DNA from: Phycisphaerae bacterium
GTDB taxonomy: Bacteria; Planctomycetota; Phycisphaerae; Phycisphaerales; UBA1924
NCBI GenBank assembly: GCA_030432905.1
Contig: JAUILU010000001.1
Coordinates: 124,001-188,000, forward strand
Reading direction: 5' to 3'
Length of the DNA: 64,000 nt
Of this stretch, positions 16,815-24,151 are shown in pieces (the first letter of the stretch is position 1; each line of letters starts with the position of its first letter). Under the pieces are notes generated by a model, which did no database searches, was not told the DNA's origin, and saw only the letters and a program-made list of their open reading frames with translations. Made by a program: the position numbers and the translations under genes.

Positions 16815-18250
16815 GCCGGCTGCTGCTTGATTGCCCACAGCTTCTCTATCAGGGCCGCGTGGGAATTCATGCCAAGCCGGAAGCAGTCGAGCTCGAATTT
16901 CTCGTTCGGCGAATGCACCCGGTCGTCCTCAAGCCCGAAGCCCATGAAAATCGTGTCCAGTCCGAGTTGTTCTTTGAGCAGCCCCGCGATCGGGATCGAG
17001 CCACCGGATTTGATCAGGGCCGCATCGACACCCGAAGCTTCCTTGAGTGCTTCGACAGCGGCACGAAGCGTCGGCGAATCCGTGGGAGTCGTTGCGGGGT
17101 GGCCACAGCCCATGTCGGTCATCTCCCAGCGGCACCCGGGCGGCGTGCGTTCTTCAAGCCACTTGAAGAACGCCGGAGCAACGGTTTCCGGTTTTTGATC
17201 CGCGACCAGACGGAAGCTGACTTTCGCTGTGGCCTTGGCGGCTATGACGGTTTTGGCTCCGGCGCCCATGTACCCGCCGTAGATGCCGTTGATGTCGCAA
17301 GTCGGCCTGCCCCACTCGCGTTCAACGGACGAGTAGCCTGCTTCGCCGACGTCGCCGTCGGGTCCAAGCCCGATTCCTTTAAGTGCCGCGACCGGGTCAA
17401 CTCCGAGATTCTTCCACTGCTCACGTTCGTCATCACCGATCGGCCTGACGTCGTCGTAGAAGCCCGGGATGGTGACTCTTCGGTTTTCGTCCCACAGCTG
17501 CGCGAGCACTTTGGAGAGTTCGTTTACAGGGTTCGGCGCTCTGCCGCCCCAGAGGCCGGAGTGCAGATCCTGGTCCGGGCCGTGCAGTGTGATTTCGGTG
17601 TACGCGAGACCTCGCACGCCGTAGGTAATCGCGGGCTTGCCCCGGCCGAGCATGCCGGTGTCGGAGATCAGGCACACATCGCACTCGCTGAGGCGTGCTT
17701 TCTCTTCCTGCACAAACTTCTCGAGGTTCGCCGAGCCGGATTCTTCTTCGCCCTCGATGAGGACGGTCATCTTGGCGCCGCCGGCGGTCTTACCGGTGAC
17801 CTCTTTCCACGCAAACATCGCCTCAAGAAACGACGCGACCTGCCCCTTGTCATCGCACGCGCCGCGCGCCACGACCCGTTCGCCAACCCCGCCTTCTGCG
17901 GGCCTAATCACCGGTTCGTACGGCGGGCTGTCCCAGAGCTCCAATGGTTCGGCGGGCTGGACGTCGTAGTGCCCATAGAACAGCACGTGCGGGCCTTCGT
18001 ACGCAGCGTCGCCCGGAGTGGAAGCGAGGATCACCGGGTGTCCGGGAGAGTCGGCTGTGCCTGTCGGCATGATCTGCACTTCAAAGCCAGCCGCTTCAAG
18101 CCGATCCGCGCACCACTGACCAGCTCGGGCAACGTCCTCGCGGTACGCGGGGTCCGTGCTGACCGAGGGAATGCGGAGCCAATCCATCAAACGGTTGACC
18201 GAGGCGGTTTCGTTGGCGGCGAGATACTCAAGAACCTGTGGTGTTTGCAT
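16811..18250 (-). CDS. M20 family dipeptidase
   Basis: A 479-residue cytosolic metallodipeptidase of the CNDP/PepV-like branch of M20. The start at 18248-18250 has AGGA upstream and sits right before the conserved N-terminus (LRIPSVSTDP). The zinc-site motifs are FYGHYDVQP, ARGACDDKGQ (bridging aspartate) and IEGEEESGS (catalytic glutamates). A large lid domain contains DLHSGLWGG. The family hydrolyses dipeptides or N-acyl amino acids. The in-frame extension to 18409 crosses the terminator of the upstream gene and is probably not translated. It is a single-gene unit, convergent with the small membrane protein. Confidence 0.92.
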   Translation of the reverse strand: MQTPQVLEYLAANETASVNRLMDWLRIPSVSTDPAYREDVARAGQWCADRLEAAGFEVQIMPTGTADSPGHPVILASTPGDAAYEGPHVLFYGHYDVQPAEPLELWDSPPYEPVIRPAEGGVGERVVARGACDDKGQVASFLEAMFAWKEVTGKTAGGAKMTVLIEGEEESGSANLEKFVQEEKARLSECDVCLISDTGMLGRGKPAITYGVRGLAYTEITLHGPDQDLHSGLWGGRAPNPVNELSKVLAQLWDENRRVTIPGFYDDVRPIGDDEREQWKNLGVDPVAALKGIGLGPDGDVGEAGYSSVEREWGRPTCDINGIYGGYMGAGAKTVIAAKATAKVSFRLVADQKPETVAPAFFKWLEERTPPGCRWEMTDMGCGHPATTPTDSPTLRAAVEALKEASGVDAALIKSGGSIPIAGLLKEQLGLDTIFMGFGLEDDRVHSPNEKFELDCFRLGMNSHAALIEKLWAIKQQPA

Positions 18251-18260
18251 GGCTAATCCT

Positions 18261-18297
18261 ATAAAGAAAGACCGCCCGGGGTGAGCCGGGCGGCTTT
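18261..18297 (-). terminator. Rho-independent terminator of the pseudopilin gene
   Basis: On the minus strand an eight-base-pair GC stem (CCGCCCGG at 18286-18293 read in reverse, pairing with 18272-18279) closes a six-base loop and is followed by TCTTTCTTTAT. It lies 27 bases past the pseudopilin stop codon and immediately before the dipeptidase gene. Confidence 0.88.
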
Positions 18298-18320
18298 GAG
18301 AATGAAACGTAGTTGCTCGA

Positions 18321-19466
18321 TTACGGGAGGACTTTGCCGGTGTGGCCGCTGCCGCTTGTGCCATCGGTAAGTTCTTCGATGTACTCTTGGGCTTGGAGCG
18401 TGAGGTCACTCACAGCGGCGTTCGGAACAACACTGCCAGAAGGTGCCCACTTCGACATGTCGCGCCAGACTTCTTCTTGCTTTAGGTTCTCAGTGTGACC
18501 ATCGAAGAAGGCAGCGTTGAGCGAATTGTTCGGGTGACGGAACGAGAGCGCCAAGTTGCCGGGGGCACCGCCTGAATCAGGTCCGTATGCGCGATTCTGG
18601 TCGTATTGAGGTGTGCCCGAAGTGAAGATACCGAATGTGCCCGCTCTGGCACTGACATCTATGTCTAGAACCCCATCATCATCGAGGTAGCGGGTTCCGT
18701 CGGCCACAATAATCTTTGCCGAGGGTGAGCCGACCTGATCCATTCTGTTGCGGAACCCATTCGGCGTCTTGACGTTTGAGCCAATCGCTTCAGCTGCGGG
18801 GCCTTGTCTGCCTCCCCATGAAGCTGGGACATTGCCGTACAAATCACGCCATCTGTCTTCGTCGCTGCTTGTGATTCCTTGACCTGGAACGAAGCCGCCA
18901 ACAGATGGTGAACCCCACATGGAGAAAGCCCCGGGCATCAGGTAGCTGACCTGCATGTATCCACGGTTGTCGTCCGCGTAGTCATTAAATTCGTTGATGT
19001 CTGATCCGCTCGATCCATTGAAAATCTGAGTGAATTCATTTGCTGCAGGATCACCAAAGTCGTTGAGTATGTTGGCAACTCGAACCGCTCTGTTCGCACC
19101 GAGACCGAGCTCTTCACCGATCGTGGGGCTGATGAAGTCGTAGTACTGAGTTGGGGTGATCTCGGTTGTGGTGCCCTCGTAGTTCTGGCGTCTTGGTGTG
19201 CTGTTCCTGCTCGGTTTATTGCCAACAGATCCAGCCCAGCCTGTAGTAGTTGCGCAGGCATAGTAGTCCTCGTTGTCCGAGGCGTAGAAGTTCTGGCCTT
19301 GGCTCATTGTTCTGAGTTGAGACTGGTCAACCATCGATCGAGCTGTGCTGCGTGCTGCGCCGAGCGCCGGCAGCAGGATCCCAATCAGTAGAGCGATGAT
19401 GGCGATCACGACAAGCAGCTCGATGAGCGTGAATGCCCTCGGTTTACTTTGGTTGGCTTCTTTCAT
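18321..19466 (-). CDS. Pseudopilin-like secreted protein (prepilin N-terminus, H-x-DG C-terminus)
   Basis: The start at 19464-19466 (GGAG 7 bases upstream) gives a 381-residue protein. A short basic leader (MKEANQSKPRA) precedes the prepilin motif [18 protein letters not shown], which is cut by prepilin peptidase and forms the membrane helix. The residue before the cut is alanine rather than the usual glycine. The body is the planctomycete type of pseudopilin-like protein, with a late AAFFDGHTENL motif of the H-x9-DG kind. These are very numerous in Planctomycetes and mostly of unknown role, possibly cell-surface or secretion pseudopili. A companion membrane gene lies 40 bases upstream, and a clear terminator follows. 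Confidence 0.88.
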   Translation of the reverse strand: MKEANQSKPRAFTLIELLVVIAIIALLIGILLPALGAARSTARSMVDQSQLRTMSQGQNFYASDNEDYYACATTTGWAGSVGNKPSRNSTPRRQNYEGTTTEITPTQYYDFISPTIGEELGLGANRAVRVANILNDFGDPAANEFTQIFNGSSGSDINEFNDYADDNRGYMQVSYLMPGAFSMWGSPSVGGFVPGQGITSSDEDRWRDLYGNVPASWGGRQGPAAEAIGSNVKTPNGFRNRMDQVGSPSAKIIVADGTRYLDDDGVLDIDVSARAGTFGIFTSGTPQYDQNRAYGPDSGGAPGNLALSFRHPNNSLNAAFFDGHTENLKQEEVWRDMSKWAPSGSVVPNAAVSDLTLQAQEYIEELTDGTSGSGHTGKVLP

Positions 19467-19506
19467 TTCGTGCTCCGTCCACTGCGCGTGGCGATTCGAT
19501 TTGCGA

Positions 19507-19878
19507 CTAGTCAATCGTCTTTGGCTTTGCATCGGCGTCGATTGTCAGCTTTCCTGATCCGGCATCCACAGAACTGTGAAGTCCATCGATGCTTTCGAGA
19601 GCGCTGAGATATCTCGATTTGAGTTCCCATTGCTCGTTGTCATCATTAAATGTAACGGGCAGCAGGGTTCGTTCATTCGTTTCTGGGTGCCTGTAAGGAA
19701 TTGTGACACTTCGCCCCTTGATGCTGACCGCGTAGAGGTCTCCGGTCTTGACGTCAGCGAAGATCATCTTGTCTGCAAGATCCGGCCCTGAATTCTTCGA
19801 CACCGCAAGAAATATTCCCACAGCACCAATCAGCAACCCGATTACAATGACCGCGATCTGTACCGGTTTGGCCTGCAT
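19507..19878 (-). CDS. Membrane-anchored companion of the pseudopilin, 123 aa
   Basis: The ATG at 19876-19878 has GGAG 8 bases upstream and begins MQAKPVQIAVIVIGLLIGAVGIF, a single N-terminal transmembrane helix. The remaining 95 residues form a small soluble domain (KMIFADVKTGDLYAVSIKGR, then a PYRHPETNERTLLPV segment) rich in beta strand. I know no family for it. It directly precedes the pseudopilin gene and is probably co-transcribed. The soluble part should face the periplasm and may assist or regulate the pseudopilin, which is inference from position. Confidence 0.65.
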   Translation of the reverse strand: MQAKPVQIAVIVIGLLIGAVGIFLAVSKNSGPDLADKMIFADVKTGDLYAVSIKGRSVTIPYRHPETNERTLLPVTFNDDNEQWELKSRYLSALESIDGLHSSVDAGSGKLTIDADAKPKTID

Positions 19879-20127
19879 GAATAACTCCGAGGCAAAACCC
19901 CGTCGATCCGGGGCGAGGATTCCGAACAACCGATCCCTGCGAAAGCCGCTGGGTTGTCTGCTGGAATAATACCCGACCAATCGCCATCCGGCGCGTTAGG
20001 AATCCCGCCTAATGACTCGCTGACACTGCGTTCGTGTAATATTCTCCCCTGTCGATTAGCGATCACCAACCGACAGCCAGATCACGCCGACTAACATGGA
20101 AACACCGCCAACAGTGCACGAGACGGA

Positions 20128-21204
20128 ATGCGACTGATATTGCCCAACCCGAGAGGCTTCTGTGCCGGCGTCCGCATGGCGATCGATGTCGTTGACCGCG
20201 TGGTCGAGCTCTACCCGGACAAGACCGTCTACGTCTATCACGAGATCGTCCACAACCGCCATGTTGTGGGCAGGTTCAGGGATCAGGGCGTCGTATTCGT
20301 CGAGGATCTCGCCGACGTGCCCTCGGGCGAGGTCGTGGTATTCAGCGCCCACGGCATCCCCCCCGAGATCCGCAAGCAAGCCGACGATCGCGGTCTGGTC
20401 GCGATCGATGCGACCTGCCCGCTGGTGACCAAGGTCCATTCTGAGGCTGTCCGCTACGCCAAGAAGGGGTATCAGATCCTGCTCATCGGTCACGAGAACC
20501 ACCAGGAAGTGGTCGGCACCCGGGGTGAGGCGCCGGAAGCAACGCTCGTGGTTGAATCGCCGGAGCACGCACGGGAGATCGAGGTCGCGGATTCAACCAG
20601 GCTTGTCTACCTGACCCAGACCACGCTCTCGACCGACGACGCGGGTGCGATTATCAGGGTGCTCAAGGAACGCTTCCCGGATATCCACGAGCCGAACGAG
20701 CCGGATATCTGCTACGCGACGACCAACCGCCAGCACGCGGTCCGCCAGATCGCGCCGGAGGTCGATGTCGTGCTCGTCGTGGGCAGCCGAAACTCGTCGA
20801 ATTCGGTTCGGCTTACGGAAATCGCCCAAAACGTCGGCACAGAGGCCCATTTGCTCGATGACGCTTCCGAGCTGCGGGACGAGTGGTTTACCAAGGGAGC
20901 CGACACGAGTGTGCTCATCACAGCCGGCGCCTCGGCCCCGGAGGATCTCGTCGCGAAGATCTGCAAAACGCTCATCGACAACCACGGCGGCACGATCGAG
21001 CAATGGGACATCGTCGATGAATCGATCGAGTTCCTGCTGCCCGCGGCGCTCCGCAGGCTGATGAAAGCCGAAGGTGCTGAGGTCGGAACCGGGACGGTGA
21101 CCGTTGACAGCGGCGTCGGTTCGCCCGAGCTTTACGGAGCTGTGCCGTTGACGGTCTCGGCCAAGAGCACGCCCCCCACCCTCGCCGATGGGATCGGTCT
21201 TTGA
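20128..21204 (+). CDS. ispH: 4-hydroxy-3-methylbut-2-enyl diphosphate reductase (IspH/LytB)
   Basis: The last enzyme of the MEP isoprenoid pathway, converting HMBPP into IPP and DMAPP with a [4Fe-4S] cluster. The three cluster cysteines are in place: C12 in NPRGFCAGV, C97 in IDATCPLV and C195 in DICYATTNRQ. The substrate-binding histidines (H42 in HEIVHN, H122-x-x-H125 in GHENHQE) and catalytic E127 are present too. At 358 residues it is longer than the E. coli enzyme (316), with about 35 extra C-terminal residues. The start fits the family's N-terminus. Its stop overlaps the TTG start of rlmN by 4 bases, beginning the plus-strand chain that runs to 26.4 kb. Confidence 0.97.
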   Translation: MRLILPNPRGFCAGVRMAIDVVDRVVELYPDKTVYVYHEIVHNRHVVGRFRDQGVVFVEDLADVPSGEVVVFSAHGIPPEIRKQADDRGLVAIDATCPLVTKVHSEAVRYAKKGYQILLIGHENHQEVVGTRGEAPEATLVVESPEHAREIEVADSTRLVYLTQTTLSTDDAGAIIRVLKERFPDIHEPNEPDICYATTNRQHAVRQIAPEVDVVLVVGSRNSSNSVRLTEIAQNVGTEAHLLDDASELRDEWFTKGADTSVLITAGASAPEDLVAKICKTLIDNHGGTIEQWDIVDESIEFLLPAALRRLMKAEGAEVGTGTVTVDSGVGSPELYGAVPLTVSAKSTPPTLADGIGL

Positions 21205-22316
21205 AACACCCAAAGAACCATCTCTTCGAGATGTCGGCAAGCGACGTCTCGGCGTGGTGCGAGAGCCACGGCATGAAGCGGTTCCGCGCCAAGCAGATCC
21301 TTGAATGGGTGTATCAGCACGGCGAGCCGGACCAGCTGAAATGGACCAACCTTTCCGAGCGTGACCGGCGGTGCGCGAAGGAAGAGCTGTCGGTGCTGAC
21401 GGGCCGAACGATCTCGCACCAGCTGGCAACCGACGGGACTCAGAAACTGCTCATCCAATGGGACGACGGGCCAGCAAGTGCCGACCCGCTCAGGGTTCTG
21501 GCCGAGGATTCGTCGCTGCAAACCGAGTGTGTCATGATCCCTTCGCTGGGGCAGGACGTTCACCGCAAGACCGCGTGCATCTCGAGCCAGGTCGGCTGCC
21601 CGGTCGGGTGCAAGTTCTGTGCATCGGGGCTTTCGGGACTCGACGGTAACTTGTCCGCAGGCCGAATCGTGGAGCAGGCGTGGCGGCTAGGCCAACTCGA
21701 AGGCGTGGGACGGATCAGCAACATCGTGTTCATGGGCATGGGTGAGCCTCTGAGCAACTTCAAGCCGGTGGTCAACGCGGTCCGAACGCTCTCGGCTGCC
21801 CCGCCCGAGGGCATGGGCATCGGTGCCCGCCGGATCACGATCTCAACTGTCGGCCTACCCAAAGCCATCGAACGACTCGCGGATGAACTTGAACTCCCGG
21901 TCACGCTCGCGCTCTCGCTTCACGCGCCAAACGACGACATCCGCCGGGAGCTGATCCCGTGGGCGGAGTACACCTCGATCGATCAGCTGCTCTCGGCGTG
22001 CTCGAAGTGGTTTGCCAAGACCGGAAGAGAGATCACGCTCGAGTACACGCTGCTCGGCCGGCTCAATGATCAGCCCCACCACGCCAAGGAGTTGGTCGGC
22101 GTTGCGAAATCGCTCCGTGCGAACATCAACTTGATCCGCTACAACGAGGTTGATGGACTCCCTTACAAACGGCCAAGGGACAACGACGTGACGAGGTTCC
22201 AGACGATCCTGCGCGACGGCGGGCTGAACTGCCACATCAGAGCAAGCCGGGGCCGAGACATCGCCGCCGCTTGCGGCCAGCTTCGTCACGAACACCAGAC
22301 CGATTCGCCCTCATGA
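21201..22316 (+). CDS. rlmN: Dual-specificity RNA C2-methyladenosine methyltransferase RlmN
   Basis: A radical-SAM enzyme that methylates C2 of A2503 in 23S rRNA and A37 of some tRNAs. The cluster motif is GCPVGCKFCASG (CxxxCxxC), with the family's mechanistic cysteines in DGGLNCHIRASRG near the C-terminus and the GMGEPLSNF motif. I start it at the TTG at 21201, overlapping the ispH stop as TTGA, because the segment LFEMSASDVSAW matches the start of the family's N-terminal domain. The ATG at 21231 would cut into it. The length of 371 residues is normal. Translational coupling to ispH is likely. Confidence 0.95.
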   Translation: MKHPKNHLFEMSASDVSAWCESHGMKRFRAKQILEWVYQHGEPDQLKWTNLSERDRRCAKEELSVLTGRTISHQLATDGTQKLLIQWDDGPASADPLRVLAEDSSLQTECVMIPSLGQDVHRKTACISSQVGCPVGCKFCASGLSGLDGNLSAGRIVEQAWRLGQLEGVGRISNIVFMGMGEPLSNFKPVVNAVRTLSAAPPEGMGIGARRITISTVGLPKAIERLADELELPVTLALSLHAPNDDIRRELIPWAEYTSIDQLLSACSKWFAKTGREITLEYTLLGRLNDQPHHAKELVGVAKSLRANINLIRYNEVDGLPYKRPRDNDVTRFQTILRDGGLNCHIRASRGRDIAAACGQLRHEHQTDSPS

Positions 22317-23032
22317 TCGACCTCGACTCGTTCCAGAAAGGATCGGTCGTCCACGGGCTTGTGATCCTGACGAGTATCGCGGTCCTCTCGGCCATTGTCT
22401 GGTACTCACGTCGGCTGGCTCGCAGGGACAAGTCGAGCGCGGTGTGGTACCGCCGATGCCTGGGTCTTGCGGTGCTTGTCTTTCAGGTGCTGCACACGCT
22501 GTACTGGATCTTCTGGCGTGAGGGCGGCTTCGTGTGGAGCGAGGGGTTGCCTGTTCATATCTGCGACATCGCGGGCTTTCTCGCCGCGGCGGCGCTGCTT
22601 TTCCCGTTGCGGCGTTTGGTCGCGATTTTCTATTTCTGGGGTGTCGGGCTCTCAACGATGGCGTTTATTCTGCCGGTGATCGAAGAGGGGCCCGGCTACT
22701 TGGTGTTCTGGACGTTCTGGGTCAGCCACTTCATCATCGTGGGTGGCGCGCTTTTCTTCGTGCTCGCCGAGGGCTTTCGCCCTAATCGCAATGACTTCAT
22801 CACGGCCTTGGTTTTCAGCGCGGTATACGGCGCAGCAATCATGGTGGTGAATCACAGGCTCGGGAGCAACTACGCGTACCTTGGCAAGGAATCGCCGCCG
22901 ACTGAGCTTTTCGGACCTTGGCCTGCACGTGTGCCGCTTCTGCTGTTGATTGGGGTGGTGCTTCAGTTCATGGCGTGGGTCCCATTTCTTGTGCTCGGTC
23001 GCCCACGAACGCACGCCGCCGGCTCGTCGTAG
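22313..23032 (+). CDS. TIGR02206/YwaF-type integral membrane protein
   Basis: About 239 residues with seven predicted membrane helices. The motif LPVHICDIAGFLA and a following TM pattern fit the TIGR02206 (YwaF-like) family, whose function is unknown. The ATG at 22313 overlaps the rlmN stop codon as ATGA, which fixes the start and implies translational coupling. It is followed after 9 bases by the WecA-like transferase gene. A role in envelope assembly with the next two genes is only inferred. Confidence 0.75.
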   Translation: MIDLDSFQKGSVVHGLVILTSIAVLSAIVWYSRRLARRDKSSAVWYRRCLGLAVLVFQVLHTLYWIFWREGGFVWSEGLPVHICDIAGFLAAAALLFPLRRLVAIFYFWGVGLSTMAFILPVIEEGPGYLVFWTFWVSHFIIVGGALFFVLAEGFRPNRNDFITALVFSAVYGAAIMVVNHRLGSNYAYLGKESPPTELFGPWPARVPLLLLIGVVLQFMAWVPFLVLGRPRTHAAGSS

Positions 23033-23041
23033 GATGCGTGC

Positions 23042-24151
23042 ATGGCGATCTCGCTCCTCGGGTTCTTTGTGGTCAGCTTTGTCTTGTCGCTCATCGCGAC
23101 GGGTGTTGCGACGCGCATCGGCCACCGCTTGAATGCGCACGACAGCGAGGGCGTTGCTGGTCAGGTCAAAGCTCAGATCCGCAAGATCCCAAACACAGGC
23201 GGCGCGGGCATCGCGTTGTCGATCGTGCTCACGATCGTTGCTGCATACGTGGCGGCACTGCTACTCAGAGAATCAGAGAGTGTGTCCGAGAGTGTCGCTG
23301 AACTCGCGGGTTCGGCGGCACAGAACGCGGGTTTCATCTGGTCGCTCATCGGCGGTCTGGTCGTGCTGCACGTCATGGGCTTGATCGATGATCGCAAGCC
23401 TTTGCCTTGGCTGCCGAAGCTGGTTGTGATGCTCGTAGTGCCGGCGGCTCTCTGTGTGTTCACCGATACGCGAGTCCTGACCATGCTCGACGCGAGTGTC
23501 GGAGGGCCGTGGCTTTCGGTCTTGGTGACCACGCTCTGGTTTGCCGTCGTCATGAACACGATGAACTTTCTTGACAACATGGACGGCCTCGCGGGCGGGC
23601 TGTCGGCGATCATCGGCTCGGCGCTGCTTGTAGTGGCGGTGCTGAATCAGCAGTGGTTCATCGCCGCGGGCTCGGCATGCCTGGCGGGGGCGTCACTCGG
23701 GTTCTTGCCGCACAACTTTCCGCGTGCCAGAGTGTTCATGGGCGACGGCGGCTCGCTCGTTGTCGGGTTCATGATCGCCTTCCTGACAGTCCGCCTGAAC
23801 TTCGTGGAGAGCGAAGCCGACCAACCCGGCTGGCACCAACTCTTCGTTCCGTTGGTCCTGCTCGCGGTACCGATGTACGACTTTGTCAGCGTGGTGCTGC
23901 TGCGTCTGTCTCAGGGAAAATCGCCCTTTATCGGCGATCTTCAGCACTTCTCGCACCGCATGGCGCGCAGAGGGATGGGCACGCGAGGGGCTGTCCTTTC
24001 AATCTGGGCGCTTACAGGGATCACTTGCGCCGGGGCTGTTGTGATGTCGCGTTCGACGCCTTGGCAGGGCGCTGTCATCATCGCCCAGACGGCGGCGGCT
24101 TTGCTGCTGCTCGCGTACCTCGAACGCGGCTTGCCGGAGCGTGAATCGTGA
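23042..24151 (+). CDS. Glycosyltransferase family 4: WecA-like undecaprenyl-phosphate sugar-1-phosphate transferase
   Basis: A 369-residue polytopic enzyme of the MraY/WecA superfamily that attaches a sugar-1-phosphate to undecaprenyl phosphate, the first step of a surface polysaccharide. The diagnostic motifs are NTGGAGIALS, the aspartate pair in MGLIDDRKPLPW, NTMNFLDNMDGLAGG and FMGDGGSLVVGF. The C-terminal loop has HFSHRMARRGM, a histidine-rich motif like those of the WecA group. It lacks the MraY peptide-binding features, so WecA/TagO-like is the better call. Its stop overlaps the GTG of the O-antigen-ligase-like gene as GTGA, pairing the starting and finishing steps of one glycan pathway. 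Confidence 0.92.
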   Translation: MAISLLGFFVVSFVLSLIATGVATRIGHRLNAHDSEGVAGQVKAQIRKIPNTGGAGIALSIVLTIVAAYVAALLLRESESVSESVAELAGSAAQNAGFIWSLIGGLVVLHVMGLIDDRKPLPWLPKLVVMLVVPAALCVFTDTRVLTMLDASVGGPWLSVLVTTLWFAVVMNTMNFLDNMDGLAGGLSAIIGSALLVVAVLNQQWFIAAGSACLAGASLGFLPHNFPRARVFMGDGGSLVVGFMIAFLTVRLNFVESEADQPGWHQLFVPLVLLAVPMYDFVSVVLLRLSQGKSPFIGDLQHFSHRMARRGMGTRGAVLSIWALTGITCAGAVVMSRSTPWQGAVIIAQTAAALLLLAYLERGLPERES

